Part shown: piece after piece, positions 34,890 through 44,136 of the stretch
Numbering within the stretch: position 1 is the stretch's first letter
Layout: each line of letters starts with the position of its first letter
Assembly (NCBI GenBank): GCA_012513435.1
Contig: JAAZCE010000017.1
Coordinates: forward strand, 30,631 to 94,630
Reading direction: 5' to 3'
Source: Clostridiales bacterium
GTDB lineage: Bacteria > Bacillota > Clostridia > Peptostreptococcales > Anaerovoracaceae
Length of the DNA stretch: 64,000 bases
Position numbers and translations under genes: made by a program
Notes under the pieces: model-generated
The model's input: the letters and a program-made list of their open reading frames with translations, nothing else
What the model was told of the DNA's origin: nothing
The model's database searches: none

Positions 34890-36635
34890 TTGAACAGTAA
34901 AAAATACAGAGACGTATATTACAGAATGAGGTATATAAACGACCTGAGAGACCTGGTATATTCAAGTGCGGAAATGTTTGGGGAGGACCCCGCCTTTCTC
35001 GTAAAGGACATTCCGGGCGGAGAATACAGGCCAATTAAATTCTCTCAGTTCAAGGAGGATATCGACTGTTTGGGAACGAAGCTCACAGAAATGGGGCTCA
35101 AGGACAAGAAGGTGGCCCTTATAGGAGAGAACAGCTACGAGTGGGTGGTTTCTTACCTTGCGGTGACAAACGGTACAGGTATCATAGTTCCTCTCGACAA
35201 GGAACTGCCGGAGGGTGAGCTAAACAGCCTGCTTCAGCGATCAGATGTTGATGCCGTTATCTTCTCGGAAAAGATGAAGGATAAGGCCATAAAAGCCAGT
35301 CAGGGTGTTGATGCCGTTGAATACAGAATAAATATGGGGACGCCCAGGAAAGAAGAATCCCAAGGGGTTCTCGACTGGAAACTTCTCCTGGAAGAAGGAA
35401 GAAAGCTTCTGGAGGAAGGCAGCACATCATTTATAAATACAGTAATCGATAGAGATGCTATGTGTTCCCTGCTGTTTACATCAGGAACTACGGGTCTTGC
35501 AAAGGGCGTAATGCTATCTCACAAGAATATTTCGGCGAATATTTACAACATGTCCAAGTTTGTCAAGATAAGGCGGCCGGGCTGTGGACTTTCCGTTTTG
35601 CCTATGCATCACACCTATGAGCTTACGTGCCACGTCTTCACCGGACTCTATCAGGGAATGTGCGTAGCCATCTGCGAAGGGCTCAGGTATATACAGCCTA
35701 ACATGAAGGAAGCGGAGGCTACGGTTATGCTTGGGGTTCCTATAGTGTTTGAAACCATGCACAGGAAGATATGGAAGCAGGCCGAGGCGTCAGGCTCGGC
35801 GGGAGCCATAAGGCGTCTGCTGGAGCTTTCCCGGAAGACAAAACTTTACAATAGGCAGAAGGCCATAAGGCGTCTGTTCGGCAAGATACACACCAGCCTA
35901 GGAAACAACATGTCCCTTTTCATAGCGGGAGGTGCTCCCATCGATCCACAGGTCATCAGAGACTACGAGGCAATGGGGATACCTATGATACAGGGATACG
36001 GCATGACTGAGAATGCGCCTATAATAGCAGTCAATAGAGATTACTACAGCAAGGCGGATTCGGTGGGCAAGCCTATGCCGGGAACAGATGTGAAGATAAT
36101 AAACAGAGATGAGGATGACGTAGGTGAGATAATTTGTCGCGGACCGTCGGTAATGCTTGGGTATTACAATAATCCTGAGGCTACGGCGGAGGTAATAAAG
36201 GACGGATGGCTTTTTACCGGAGATTACGGAAGGTTTGATGAAGAAGGGTTCTTGTATATCTGCGGAAGAAAGAAAAACGTCATAGTAACGAAAAACGGCA
36301 AGAATATTTTCCCGGAAGAAATAGAACACCTCCTTCTGGAGCAGCCGTTTATCGAAGAAGTCATAGTTTACGGAGTGATAGACAAAAAGAGCAAAGATAC
36401 TGTAGTCAAGGCAGAAGTATATCCTGATTTTAAGGAGATCCAAAACCAGTTTAGTGAAGTCACGGAGGACGGCATAAAGGACATTATCAAAGATGCCATC
36501 GAGGATGTGAACGATCGGATGCCGGTTTATAAGAGAGTGAAGAGATTCAAGCTCCGAGATGAGGAATTCGAGAAGACGACTACGAGAAAGATAAAGAGAA
36601 CGGGCGGAAGTATTCGTGAAGAGGATGATGAATAA
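34890..36635 (+). CDS. AMP-forming acyl-CoA synthetase (long-chain fatty acid ligase type), copy 1
   Basis: 581 aa ANL-superfamily ligase that adenylates a carboxylic acid and transfers it to CoA. LLFTSGTTGLAKGVMLSHKN near residue 192 is the P-loop motif, GYGMTENAP near residue 369 the A5 motif, TGDYGRF near residue 445 the hinge region, and the C-terminal catalytic Lys is in TTTRKIKR. It starts with TTG, supported by AAGGAGG at 34875-34881. It is followed 17 bases on by a paralog of the same length class. No membrane segment is seen. The substrate chain length cannot be told. Confidence 0.88.
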   Translation: MNSKKYRDVYYRMRYINDLRDLVYSSAEMFGEDPAFLVKDIPGGEYRPIKFSQFKEDIDCLGTKLTEMGLKDKKVALIGENSYEWVVSYLAVTNGTGIIVPLDKELPEGELNSLLQRSDVDAVIFSEKMKDKAIKASQGVDAVEYRINMGTPRKEESQGVLDWKLLLEEGRKLLEEGSTSFINTVIDRDAMCSLLFTSGTTGLAKGVMLSHKNISANIYNMSKFVKIRRPGCGLSVLPMHHTYELTCHVFTGLYQGMCVAICEGLRYIQPNMKEAEATVMLGVPIVFETMHRKIWKQAEASGSAGAIRRLLELSRKTKLYNRQKAIRRLFGKIHTSLGNNMSLFIAGGAPIDPQVIRDYEAMGIPMIQGYGMTENAPIIAVNRDYYSKADSVGKPMPGTDVKIINRDEDDVGEIICRGPSVMLGYYNNPEATAEVIKDGWLFTGDYGRFDEEGFLYICGRKKNVIVTKNGKNIFPEEIEHLLLEQPFIEEVIVYGVIDKKSKDTVVKAEVYPDFKEIQNQFSEVTEDGIKDIIKDAIEDVNDRMPVYKRVKRFKLRDEEFEKTTTRKIKRTGGSIREEDDE

Positions 36636-36652
36636 TCAGAAAGGAAGTTATT

Positions 36653-38470
36653 ATGAGTTTAGTTACACTTACGGACAATAAGGTCAAGGAACTGCAGTGG
36701 GCGGAGAGTATCGTGAAAAAAATAGAGGCGGACAGGAGATATTTCGTAAGCTACAAGGACAGCAGGCCTATCGTGGATATCAAACACATGATAGAAACCA
36801 GCAGAATGCTTTATGGTGACCACGTGGCTTTCATGCAGAAGGATGACAACAGCACACCTTACAGGAAGATAACCTACAAGGATATGCTGGTCGATGTAGA
36901 TGCACTTGGGACTTTTCTTATTGACCGAGGATTGGAAGGTAAGAGAATAGCTGTAATAGGTGAAAACTGCTATCAGTGGGCAATCTCATATCTGGCGACT
37001 ATTTGCGGAGTAGGAGTAGTAGTGCCTCTCGATAAGGAGCTACCACCAGAAGAACTGAAAAACCTTATAATAGAATCAGAAACGGCATGCGTTATATGCG
37101 CTAAACGGCATGCTGAAGCTTTCACGGAGATAAAAAACAGCGGGGACACCAAGCTGGAATTTCTTATAAATTTCAACATCGAGGAATCCACCGAAGAGAT
37201 GCTCTCATGGAGCGAGGCCATAAAAGATGGCCGTGCACTGGTAGAACGCGGAGACAGAAGATTCCGCGATGTGGAGATAGACAATACCAAGATGGCCGTG
37301 CTCCTATTTACATCTGGAACTACGGGCAAATCAAAGGGCGTAATGCTTTCACACAAAAACCTTGCGGCAGACCTTATGGTATCGCCTACTGTTTTGAAGG
37401 TGCGGGATAATGATATATTCTTTTCCGTATTGCCGCTGCATCACACGTATGAGTGTACCTGCGGCTTCCTGATGCCTCTTTACAAAGGGGCAGCAATAGC
37501 TTATTGCCAGGGATTGAAGTATGTAATAAAGAATTTACAGGAGGCTAAGCCTACTATGTTCTTAGGCGTTCCGGCTATTTTTGAAAAGATGTATAACACC
37601 ATCTGGAAGAATATCAAGAAACAGGAAAAGGACAAGATGCTGAAGAAGCTCATAACCGTCAACAATGGAGTAAAGCATATAGGGATAGATATGAGCCATG
37701 TTCTGTTTAAGAAAATTACCGAAACTCTGGGTGGAAGGCTTAGAATATTAATATGCGGAGGCGCAGCTATAAATCCGGCAGTACTGAAGGGTTTTCAGGA
37801 TTTTGGAATATCGGCACTTCAGGGCTATGGTCTTACGGAATGCGCTCCTATGGGTGCCCTTAACCCTGATATCGCAGACAAACCTGAATCTGTGGGAGTT
37901 TCCTTCCCGTGCTTTGAGGTGAAGACAATCAACGACAACGAAGAAGGCATAGGAGAGATTTGCATCAAGGGCGACAACGTTATGATGGGATACTACAATA
38001 TGCCGGAGGAAACAGCCAAGGTTATAGACGAAGAAGGATTTTTCCATACGGGAGATTTAGGGTACTTGGACCACGAGGGATACCTTTATATAACGGGAAG
38101 ACAAAAGAACGTAATAATAACCAAGAATGGCAAGAATGTCTATCCGGAGGAAATAGAGTATCAGCTTTCCAACGTATCCTTTATTGAAGAATCATTTGTA
38201 TTCAGCCAGGATAACGCCGACGAAAAGGACATAACCATAGTGGCTTCCATTAAAGTGGATATGGAAGAAATAGAGAAGCTTGCAGGGGAAGATTATACCG
38301 ATGAAGACATTAAAAAGCTCATTTGGAAGGAAGTAGATGCCATCAATGAAAAGGCACCATTTTTCCGTAAGATTAAAAAAGTGGTATTAAGAAAAGCAGA
38401 CTTTAAGAAGAATACGTCCAACAAGCTCATAAGGTTTGCTGCGGAAAATAAGGAGGAGAAGATTTACTGA
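36653..38470 (+). CDS. AMP-forming acyl-CoA synthetase (long-chain fatty acid ligase type), copy 2
   Basis: 605 aa paralog of the preceding gene with the same domain layout: LLFTSGTTGKSKGVMLSHKN near residue 222, GYGLTECAPMG near residue 397, TGDLGYL near residue 473 and a C-terminal Lys in NTSNKLIR. Both copies share the LDKELP motif and the LPLHHTYECTC-type loop but differ over most of their length, so the duplication is old. The stop lies directly before the racemase-family gene. Two such ligases in a row may serve different acyl substrates or a heteromer. Confidence 0.88.
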   Translation: MSLVTLTDNKVKELQWAESIVKKIEADRRYFVSYKDSRPIVDIKHMIETSRMLYGDHVAFMQKDDNSTPYRKITYKDMLVDVDALGTFLIDRGLEGKRIAVIGENCYQWAISYLATICGVGVVVPLDKELPPEELKNLIIESETACVICAKRHAEAFTEIKNSGDTKLEFLINFNIEESTEEMLSWSEAIKDGRALVERGDRRFRDVEIDNTKMAVLLFTSGTTGKSKGVMLSHKNLAADLMVSPTVLKVRDNDIFFSVLPLHHTYECTCGFLMPLYKGAAIAYCQGLKYVIKNLQEAKPTMFLGVPAIFEKMYNTIWKNIKKQEKDKMLKKLITVNNGVKHIGIDMSHVLFKKITETLGGRLRILICGGAAINPAVLKGFQDFGISALQGYGLTECAPMGALNPDIADKPESVGVSFPCFEVKTINDNEEGIGEICIKGDNVMMGYYNMPEETAKVIDEEGFFHTGDLGYLDHEGYLYITGRQKNVIITKNGKNVYPEEIEYQLSNVSFIEESFVFSQDNADEKDITIVASIKVDMEEIEKLAGEDYTDEDIKKLIWKEVDAINEKAPFFRKIKKVVLRKADFKKNTSNKLIRFAAENKEEKIY

Positions 38471-38490
38471 TGATAAGAAGGGAGAATAAT

Positions 38491-39582
38491 ATGTCACAGG
38501 GCAGATATCCTAAGCTTGTAGTTGATTTGAGCAAGCTGAGACATAATATCGAGAGAGTACAGAACATGTGTCAGGACAATGGTGTAGAAATAGCCGGGGT
38601 TATCAAAGGCTGCACAGGTCTTCTTGAGTGTGCTCAGCAGTTTGACAGGGCTGGATGCAAGTTCATAGCATCGTCGAGACTTGAGCAGATTGAGCCCCTG
38701 AAGGGCCGTGGAATCGCAGCCCCCCTTATGATGATAAGAGTGCCTATGCTCAGCGAGGTTGAGGAAGTTGTGAGACTGACCGATATAAGCCTTAACAGTG
38801 AAGTGGAGGTTCTCAAGGCTCTTAACAGGCAGGCAGGAATTCAGGATAAGGAACATAAGGTTATCCTCATGGCAGACCTTGGAGACCTGAGAGAAGGCTT
38901 CTGGGATAAGGATGAGCTTCTTGAGACAGCTTTGATGGTGGAAAACGATATGTATAACCTTAAGCTGGCAGGAGTGGGAACAAATCTTGGATGCTATGGC
39001 GCAGTGGCCGCTACCTCCGAGAAGCTGCAGGAGCTTGTATCATGTGCGGAAGCTATAGAAGAAAAAATTGGCAGAGAGCTTGAGTTCGTCTCTGGAGGCG
39101 CAACCAGCTCATTGCCTAGAATCATAGAAGGGACCCTTCCTTCCAGAATCAATTTATTGAGAGTCGGGGAGGGCATACTCCTTGCGAAGGATCTTCAGGA
39201 GCTTTGGGGATACGACATGAGCTATCTCTATAAAGATGCCTTTGTCGTAAGGGCAGAGGTAATAGAGGTAAAGAATAAGCCTTCACATCCTGTAGGTGAG
39301 ATAATGTTTGATGCTTTCGGGAATCAGCCAACATACAATGACAGAGGCATGAGAACACGTGCTTTATTGGGTCTTGGCAAGGTGGACTATGGATTCCCCG
39401 AGGATTTGGTTCCGATGGAAGATGGAATTGAGGTTCTGGGAGCATCCAGCGACCATACTATCCTGGATATTGAGGATGCCGGCAGAGAAATCAAAGTAGG
39501 AGATACTGTGGATTTCAGGATTTCCTATTCCAATATCGTCTACCTGACCAATTCAGGTAACATGGAAAGAACTTATATCTAG
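38491..39582 (+). CDS. Alanine/ornithine racemase-family PLP enzyme
   Basis: 363 aa fold-III PLP protein. The PLP lysine is in IAGVIKGCTGL near residue 34 and SGGATSSLPRI near residue 197 is the phosphate-binding region. It lacks the long form of alanine racemase Alr and resembles the ornithine racemase (Orr) group of amino-acid-fermenting Clostridia. The frame opens at ATG 38470, but AAGGGAG at 38478-38484 places the start at ATG 38491. No ornithine aminomutase genes are near, so alanine, ornithine or another amino acid could be the substrate. Confidence 0.82.
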   Translation: MSQGRYPKLVVDLSKLRHNIERVQNMCQDNGVEIAGVIKGCTGLLECAQQFDRAGCKFIASSRLEQIEPLKGRGIAAPLMMIRVPMLSEVEEVVRLTDISLNSEVEVLKALNRQAGIQDKEHKVILMADLGDLREGFWDKDELLETALMVENDMYNLKLAGVGTNLGCYGAVAATSEKLQELVSCAEAIEEKIGRELEFVSGGATSSLPRIIEGTLPSRINLLRVGEGILLAKDLQELWGYDMSYLYKDAFVVRAEVIEVKNKPSHPVGEIMFDAFGNQPTYNDRGMRTRALLGLGKVDYGFPEDLVPMEDGIEVLGASSDHTILDIEDAGREIKVGDTVDFRISYSNIVYLTNSGNMERTYI

Positions 39583-39599
39583 AAATCATTGGATTATAT

Positions 39600-39663
39600 A
39601 AAAAAGCGTTTTTCCGTAAAGCCAGCTGTTTGTAAGGCTGCTCTACGGAAAAACGCTTTTTTT
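39600..39663. terminator. Strong bidirectional terminator
   Basis: An 18-bp perfect stem (39601-39618 with 39644-39661) with A and T runs at its edges closes the ligase-racemase operon and the convergent DUF3830 gene. Confidence 0.9.
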
Positions 39664-40075
39664 ATACCAGGGTCATCTTGATGTCCTGTCCGCCCTCCCA
39701 GAGAACTTTTTTGCCAAATTCCTCTAGCTTGTCAAGTCCGTCTGTAATGGTCAGGAAGTGGTTGCCGCTCAGCTGTCCGTGCTGACTTGAGAACATGCAG
39801 CGTCCGTAGGACATTATTATCTCCATTTCACTTATGCCGCCTGGATAGAGGAGCATTTCGCCCTTGGCGGGATGAGAGGTGTGATTTTCGTAGTCAAGAT
39901 CTGTTCTCGTATCTCCATAGGGAATCCATATGCCTTCGCCGCTCCATCGCACATGGATAAACTTGCTCTTGATGGGAAGCATTTTTTCAAAAACTTCACA
40001 TGTCTTGGGAGCATCCTCTGTCAAAAGTGTTCCCGTAAACGTATATTCACCCGATACTATTTTTACCTGTTTCAT
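39662..40075 (-). CDS. DUF3830 family protein (cyclophilin-like fold)
   Basis: 137 aa. The sequence shows the DUF3830 pattern: TEDAPKTCEVFEKMLPIKSK near residue 19, HVRWSGEGIWIPY near residue 41 and a glycine-rich YPGGISEMEIIMSYG near residue 77. The fold is predicted to be cyclophilin-like, but a prolyl isomerase role is not shown. AAGGAGG lies before the ATG. Family members often lie near carbamoylases or amidases in other genomes; here the gene stands alone. Confidence 0.75.
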   Translation of the reverse strand: MKQVKIVSGEYTFTGTLLTEDAPKTCEVFEKMLPIKSKFIHVRWSGEGIWIPYGDTRTDLDYENHTSHPAKGEMLLYPGGISEMEIIMSYGRCMFSSQHGQLSGNHFLTITDGLDKLEEFGKKVLWEGGQDIKMTLV

Positions 40076-40214
40076 GGTAAGCCTCCTTGTAGCAAATTAC
40101 AGTTGATTATTTCTTTCATATTTAGATTAACATATTTATAGGTAACTTCAATTGTTTCTTTTATATTCGACAGTAAAACAAGGTAAAAACAGCCATTCCC
40201 GGCTCCTGGATAGA

Positions 40215-40243
40215 TTGACAAGGACCGCTTTTTAAAGTATAAT
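40215..40243 (+). promoter_or_regulatory. greA-lysS promoter
   Basis: TTGACA (40215-40220), 17-base spacer, TATAAT (40238-40243): a perfect consensus sigma-A promoter about 37 bases before greA. Confidence 0.9.
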
Positions 40244-40280
40244 TACTCGATATGACAACAGGTCGAAAGGAGATAGGAAC

Positions 40281-40766
40281 ATGGCTGACATTATTAATGA
40301 TGAAATACTATTAACCAAGGAAGGTTATGACAAAATAGTGGCTGAGCATGAGGATTTGGTGTCCGTTAAACGTGCGGAGGTTGCCGAGAGAATCAAGGAA
40401 GCGATATCCTATGGGGATATTTCCGAGAATGCCGAATACGATTCAGCCAAGAACGAACAAGCCGAACTGGAAGAAAAAATCCACAAGCTGGAAACTATGA
40501 TACGAAAGGCTAAGATAGTGCAGGATGAAGACGTTAAAGGCGATGTAGTTAACGTTGGACTCAAAGTAAAAGTAAAGGATATGGATACGGGGGATGAAGA
40601 GAAGTTTGCTATTGTCGGTGCGACAGAATCAGATCCGTTCAATGGTAAAATCTCTAACGAATCCTCCGTTGGTAAAGCTCTGATTGGCCACAAAAAGGGC
40701 GAGAAGGTTACAGTAGAAGTGCCTGACGGCATAATCACATATAAAATAATGAGTATAGAAAAGTAA
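40281..40766 (+). CDS. greA: Transcription elongation factor GreA
   Basis: 161 aa. It rescues backtracked RNA polymerase by stimulating transcript cleavage. The N-terminal coiled coil (residues about 12-80) has LTKEGYDKIVAEHEDL, the acidic tip GDISENAEYDSAKNEQ near residue 48 that enters the polymerase channel, and the C-terminal FKBP-like domain ends in KKGEKVTVEVPDG. It is the first gene of a two-gene unit with lysS, 17 bases apart, a common pairing in Firmicutes. Confidence 0.96.
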   Translation: MADIINDEILLTKEGYDKIVAEHEDLVSVKRAEVAERIKEAISYGDISENAEYDSAKNEQAELEEKIHKLETMIRKAKIVQDEDVKGDVVNVGLKVKVKDMDTGDEEKFAIVGATESDPFNGKISNESSVGKALIGHKKGEKVTVEVPDGIITYKIMSIEK

Positions 40767-40783
40767 GAATCGGAGAGGTCGAT

Positions 40784-42724
40784 ATGAGTACAGAAGAAAA
40801 GAACAATCAAAACACATCGGTCACTGAAGAGTTGACGGAAGAAAATATAAGTGAGCAGCGAAGAATAAGAAGGGAGAAGCTTAAGAAGCTCCAGGAAGCA
40901 GGCAGAAATCCGTTTCTTGTTGAAAGATGGGATGTCAATGCTTACAGCCAGGACATTAAGGATACCTTTGAAGAAATGGACGGAAAGGAAGTTTCCATTG
41001 CAGGAAGAATGCTTGCAAAGCGCGGCATGGGAAAGGCATCCTTTATTGATATTCAGGACTATAAGGGCAGAATACAGTGCCATGTAAAGAAGGACGTTTT
41101 GGGTGATGAAGAGTATTCATGGTTCAAAACATATGACATAGGAGATATTTTTGGTGTCATCGGCAAGGTGTTCATGACACAGCGCGGCGAGATTACAGTT
41201 GAAGTAAGCAAGCTTGTACTGCTTTCTAAGTCATTGCAGGTACTGCCTAACAAATGGCAGGGGCTTAAGGATACCGATGTTCGTTACAGACAGCGTTATG
41301 TTGACTTGATTATGAATCAGGATGTAAAGGCTATGTTCATCAAGCGTGCGGCCATCATCAAGGAAATGAAGAGGGTTCTTGAAGAGGACTTCGGGTACCT
41401 TGAGGTGGATACGCCTATACTGACTACCATTGCAGGAGGAGCTAATGCACGTCCATTCGAGACTCACCATAACACTCTGGATCTGGATATGAAGCTTCGT
41501 ATATCAAATGAGCTTTATCTCAAGAGGCTTATCGTAGGCGGTCTTGACAGAGTCTATGAAATGGGCAAGATGTTCAGGAACGAAGGTATGGACAGAAACC
41601 ACAACCCTGAGTTCACGTCCATGGAATGTTATATGGCATACGAAAACATGGAAAAGACCATGGAAGTTACCGAGCAGCTGGTATACCAGTCTGCTATGAA
41701 GATAAACGGCACCCCTGTTCTTGAGTATCAGGGCAAGCAGTTCGATATTACTCCTCCATGGAGAAGATTGAACATGGCAGATGCAGTCAAGGAAATAACG
41801 GGAGTAGATTTCGCTGTTATAGATACAGACGAAGAAGCCCGCAAGGCGGCTATCGGCTATGGCATGGATGAAGACGAAATCAGGGGAATGACAAGAGGCA
41901 AGCTTATCGCAGAAATGTTTGAAGAATACTGTGAAGACGTTCCGGGATATCTGGACGGACCTGTATTCGTAGTAGGACATCCTGTTGAGATTTCACCTCT
42001 CTCAAAGAGAGATCCTGAAGACCCGAGAATCACGAGAAGATTTGAAGCGTATATCAACGGCTGGGAAATCGCCAATGCATTTTCTGAGCTCAATGACCCG
42101 ATTGATCAGTTTGAGAGATTTTCTGTTCAACAGGCTCAGCTTGATTCAGGCGAGGATGATGAGGCCCATCCAATGGATATGGATTTCGTCAATGCTCTTG
42201 AGGTTGGTCTTCCGCCTACAGGCGGGCTGGGAGTCGGCATCGACAGAGTTATCATGCTGATTACTAATGCACCAAGCATCAGAGATATAATATTGTTCCC
42301 TACTATGAAGCCCCTTGACATGGCGAAGAAAAGAGACCGCAAGGAAATTGATTTATCCAAGGTTAAGGTTGAACCGCTCTTTGCAGATATGGTAGACTTT
42401 GATATGTTTAGCAAGAGTGACTTCCGTGCAGTAAAGATTAAGGAATGCTACGCAGTACCAAAGAGCAAGAAGCTGCTACAGTTCACACTGAACGATGGAA
42501 GCGGCGAAGACCGTACAATTCTAAGCGGAATACATCCTTGGTACGAGCCTGAAGAGCTGGTCGGCAAGACAGCGGTAGCTATCACAAACCTACCTCCACG
42601 CCAGATGATGGGAGTAGAATCAAACGGGATGCTGTGCTCTATGGTTTACAAATATGAAGGCGAAGAAATGCTGGATTTCATCATGCTTGATGATAAGATT
42701 CCGGCAGGAGCAAAGCTGTATTAA
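40784..42724 (+). CDS. lysS: Lysyl-tRNA synthetase (class II) with C-terminal tRNA-binding domain
   Basis: 646 aa, about 150 residues longer than a standard bacterial LysRS. Residues about 1-505 are the normal enzyme: OB-fold anticodon domain (GKASFIDIQDYKGRIQCHV), motif 1 around GYLEVDTPIL, motif 2 (MFRNEGMDRNHNPEFTSME) and motif 3 (GGLGVGIDRVIM). After a linker, residues about 540-646 form a Trbp111/EMAP-like OB domain (FRAVKIKECYAVPKSKKLL, NLPPRQMMGVESNGML), the kind usually found on MetRS or PheRS beta. The additional domain probably increases tRNA affinity. The terminator at 42790-42830 follows. Confidence 0.95.
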   Translation: MSTEEKNNQNTSVTEELTEENISEQRRIRREKLKKLQEAGRNPFLVERWDVNAYSQDIKDTFEEMDGKEVSIAGRMLAKRGMGKASFIDIQDYKGRIQCHVKKDVLGDEEYSWFKTYDIGDIFGVIGKVFMTQRGEITVEVSKLVLLSKSLQVLPNKWQGLKDTDVRYRQRYVDLIMNQDVKAMFIKRAAIIKEMKRVLEEDFGYLEVDTPILTTIAGGANARPFETHHNTLDLDMKLRISNELYLKRLIVGGLDRVYEMGKMFRNEGMDRNHNPEFTSMECYMAYENMEKTMEVTEQLVYQSAMKINGTPVLEYQGKQFDITPPWRRLNMADAVKEITGVDFAVIDTDEEARKAAIGYGMDEDEIRGMTRGKLIAEMFEEYCEDVPGYLDGPVFVVGHPVEISPLSKRDPEDPRITRRFEAYINGWEIANAFSELNDPIDQFERFSVQQAQLDSGEDDEAHPMDMDFVNALEVGLPPTGGLGVGIDRVIMLITNAPSIRDIILFPTMKPLDMAKKRDRKEIDLSKVKVEPLFADMVDFDMFSKSDFRAVKIKECYAVPKSKKLLQFTLNDGSGEDRTILSGIHPWYEPEELVGKTAVAITNLPPRQMMGVESNGMLCSMVYKYEGEEMLDFIMLDDKIPAGAKLY

Positions 42725-42789
42725 TCAACAAAAAATAGGTCGATTTTACGATAATTACGACAGTACTGACGACCATTGTTTGGAATTTT

Positions 42790-42830
42790 CTCTGAAATGG
42801 CTTGATTTCAAGCCTTTCAGAGATTTTTTT
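42790..42830 (+). terminator. Terminator after lysS
   Basis: Long stem CTCTGAAA-(T)-GGCTTGA with TCAAGCC-TTTCAGAG, one bulged base, followed by seven T. Confidence 0.92.
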
Positions 42831-42966
42831 GAGTAAACGGTACATGAACTTGCACATTTAGATTGTATGTTTGATGAAATCTTCTTTCAATGCCTTTAAA
42901 AGCAGGTCCGTGTAATGAAAAGAAAAAAAGCTAAAAAACAATATAATTGGAGGACGAAGAGCAAGT

Positions 42967-43003
42967 TTCTTCGACAATTCCCGAGTTGATATTTGTCGAA
43001 GAA
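42967..43003. repeat. 11-bp perfect inverted repeat at the left end of the island
   Basis: TTCTTCGACAA (42967-42977) and TTGTCGAAGAA (42993-43003) are separated by 15 bases. There is no T tract, so it is not a terminator for the + strand. It lies 85 bases before the TetR pseudogene and may be its operator, or a site left by a mobile element. The rest of 42831-43087 holds nothing else I can name. Confidence 0.6.
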
Positions 43004-43087
43004 TGTGATAAAATTTATTGTATATGACTATAGGTTATCTTGATTTTGGACAAAACAAGCACAACAGGTAAAAAGGGGTATCACAAT

Positions 43088-43725
43088 ATGCCAACCGCTG
43101 AACAGCGAGAATAAAACAAAGAGCGTGTGATTCAAGCCACCCTATGGTGCTTTGAAAACATTGGAATCGAAAAGACAACCCGTACAGCCGTTGAAAAACA
43201 AGCCGGTGTTACGGGCCGTTCCATTCAACGATATTTTGGTTCTATTGAAAACCTAATAGTTGAAACAATGAATACTTACTTGCAAAATTATACATACTTG
43301 TTATATTCCGAATTTCAAAAGAACAATGACCCAAAATCCAGTGGATTGGAACAGCTAAAAACTTTTTTTAGAACACATTTAATGTTCTATGAGAAGAGCA
43401 TAAACTCGTCTCTGCTAGTCCATGAAATTGAATTGTATTTTGTGAAGAATGGGCTCTTCTTTCAATGCATCAACCCGAAGGTATATGACAGGATAGGGAA
43501 AAAAGTATTATACGTGAATTGCTTTTAAAGGGTATTGCAGACGGAAGCGTGAAATCCACGGTGGACTTTAATGCGCTATGTGCGTATTTATACATTACAT
43601 TTCTGGGAATGATTCTTAGGATATCAATGGTAAGCCACGATGATTATTTTCTGAACCATAAGATTACACCCACATCCATTATGGAGGAGTATATTCGTTC
43701 ATTAGAAGCCTTGGTACAATTGTGA
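43088..43725 (+). pseudogene. TetR-family regulator, broken by a stop codon and a frameshift
   Basis: ATG 43088 starts MPTAEQRE and then meets TAA 43112-43114 in frame. Translation after the stop continues as a TetR helix-turn-helix (IEKTTRTAVEKQAGVTGRSIQRYF) and effector-domain helices, until a frameshift near 43500; the reading then carries on in another frame as LLLKGIADGSVKSTVDFNALCAY and ends at 43725. Two independent lesions make a functional product unlikely. A terminator follows at 43736-43761. Re-initiation at GTG 43127 could give a truncated protein but would lack the first helix. Confidence 0.85.
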
Positions 43726-43735
43726 GAAAAAGTAT

Positions 43736-43761
43736 GCCGCCAAGCGAGCGGCTTGTTTTTT
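43736..43761 (+). terminator. Terminator after the TetR pseudogene
   Basis: GCCGC / GCGGC stem (43736-43740 with 43748-43752), 7-base loop, then TTGTTTTTT. Confidence 0.75.
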
Positions 43762-43833
43762 AACTTTGTGTGTCCTCGTTGAAGACAAACCGAAGCTGCT
43801 GATAATATCTACAACATTTTGCACCGAAAGAAT

Positions 43834-44031
43834 ATGAAAAGCCGAATGAAGATTCCGTACATAAACGCAAGGCGTGAATTGGAGCCTATTGTGAAAATAG
43901 TCCCCGATTTGTGCTCGGGTTTGATTGAGCACCTTTCTAATGAACTGCATTGAGGAACGCTCACTTATGAAGATGAGGTTTCTTACAGTGACTACTGGAT
44001 TAAGCAATATATTATGACGCTCAAAAAATAG
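43834..44031 (+). pseudogene. Fragment of an unidentified gene with an internal stop
   Basis: A 65-codon frame from ATG 43834 to TAG 44029-44031 is interrupted by TGA 43951-43953. Both halves read like protein: RRELEPIVKIVPDLCSGLIE before the stop, and LTYEDEVSYSDYWIKQYIM after it. I do not recognise the family. It is followed at once by a terminator (44032-44056), as a real gene end would be. Probably a decayed gene of the mobile element. 43762-43833 shows nothing else. Confidence 0.45.
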
Positions 44032-44056
44032 GTGCCGAGAGCAGCGGCGCTTTTTT
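44032..44056 (+). terminator. Terminator inside the left junction of the island
   Basis: GTGCCG (44032-44037) pairs with CGGCGC (44045-44050), 7-base loop, followed by six T. Confidence 0.75.
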
Positions 44057-44136
44057 AGCATAGTGGTGTCGCATTGTACGACATTCGAAATATTTGCAAG
44101 AGAAATTCAAGCCATTCAGTCTGTTTGGCCTTGTGA

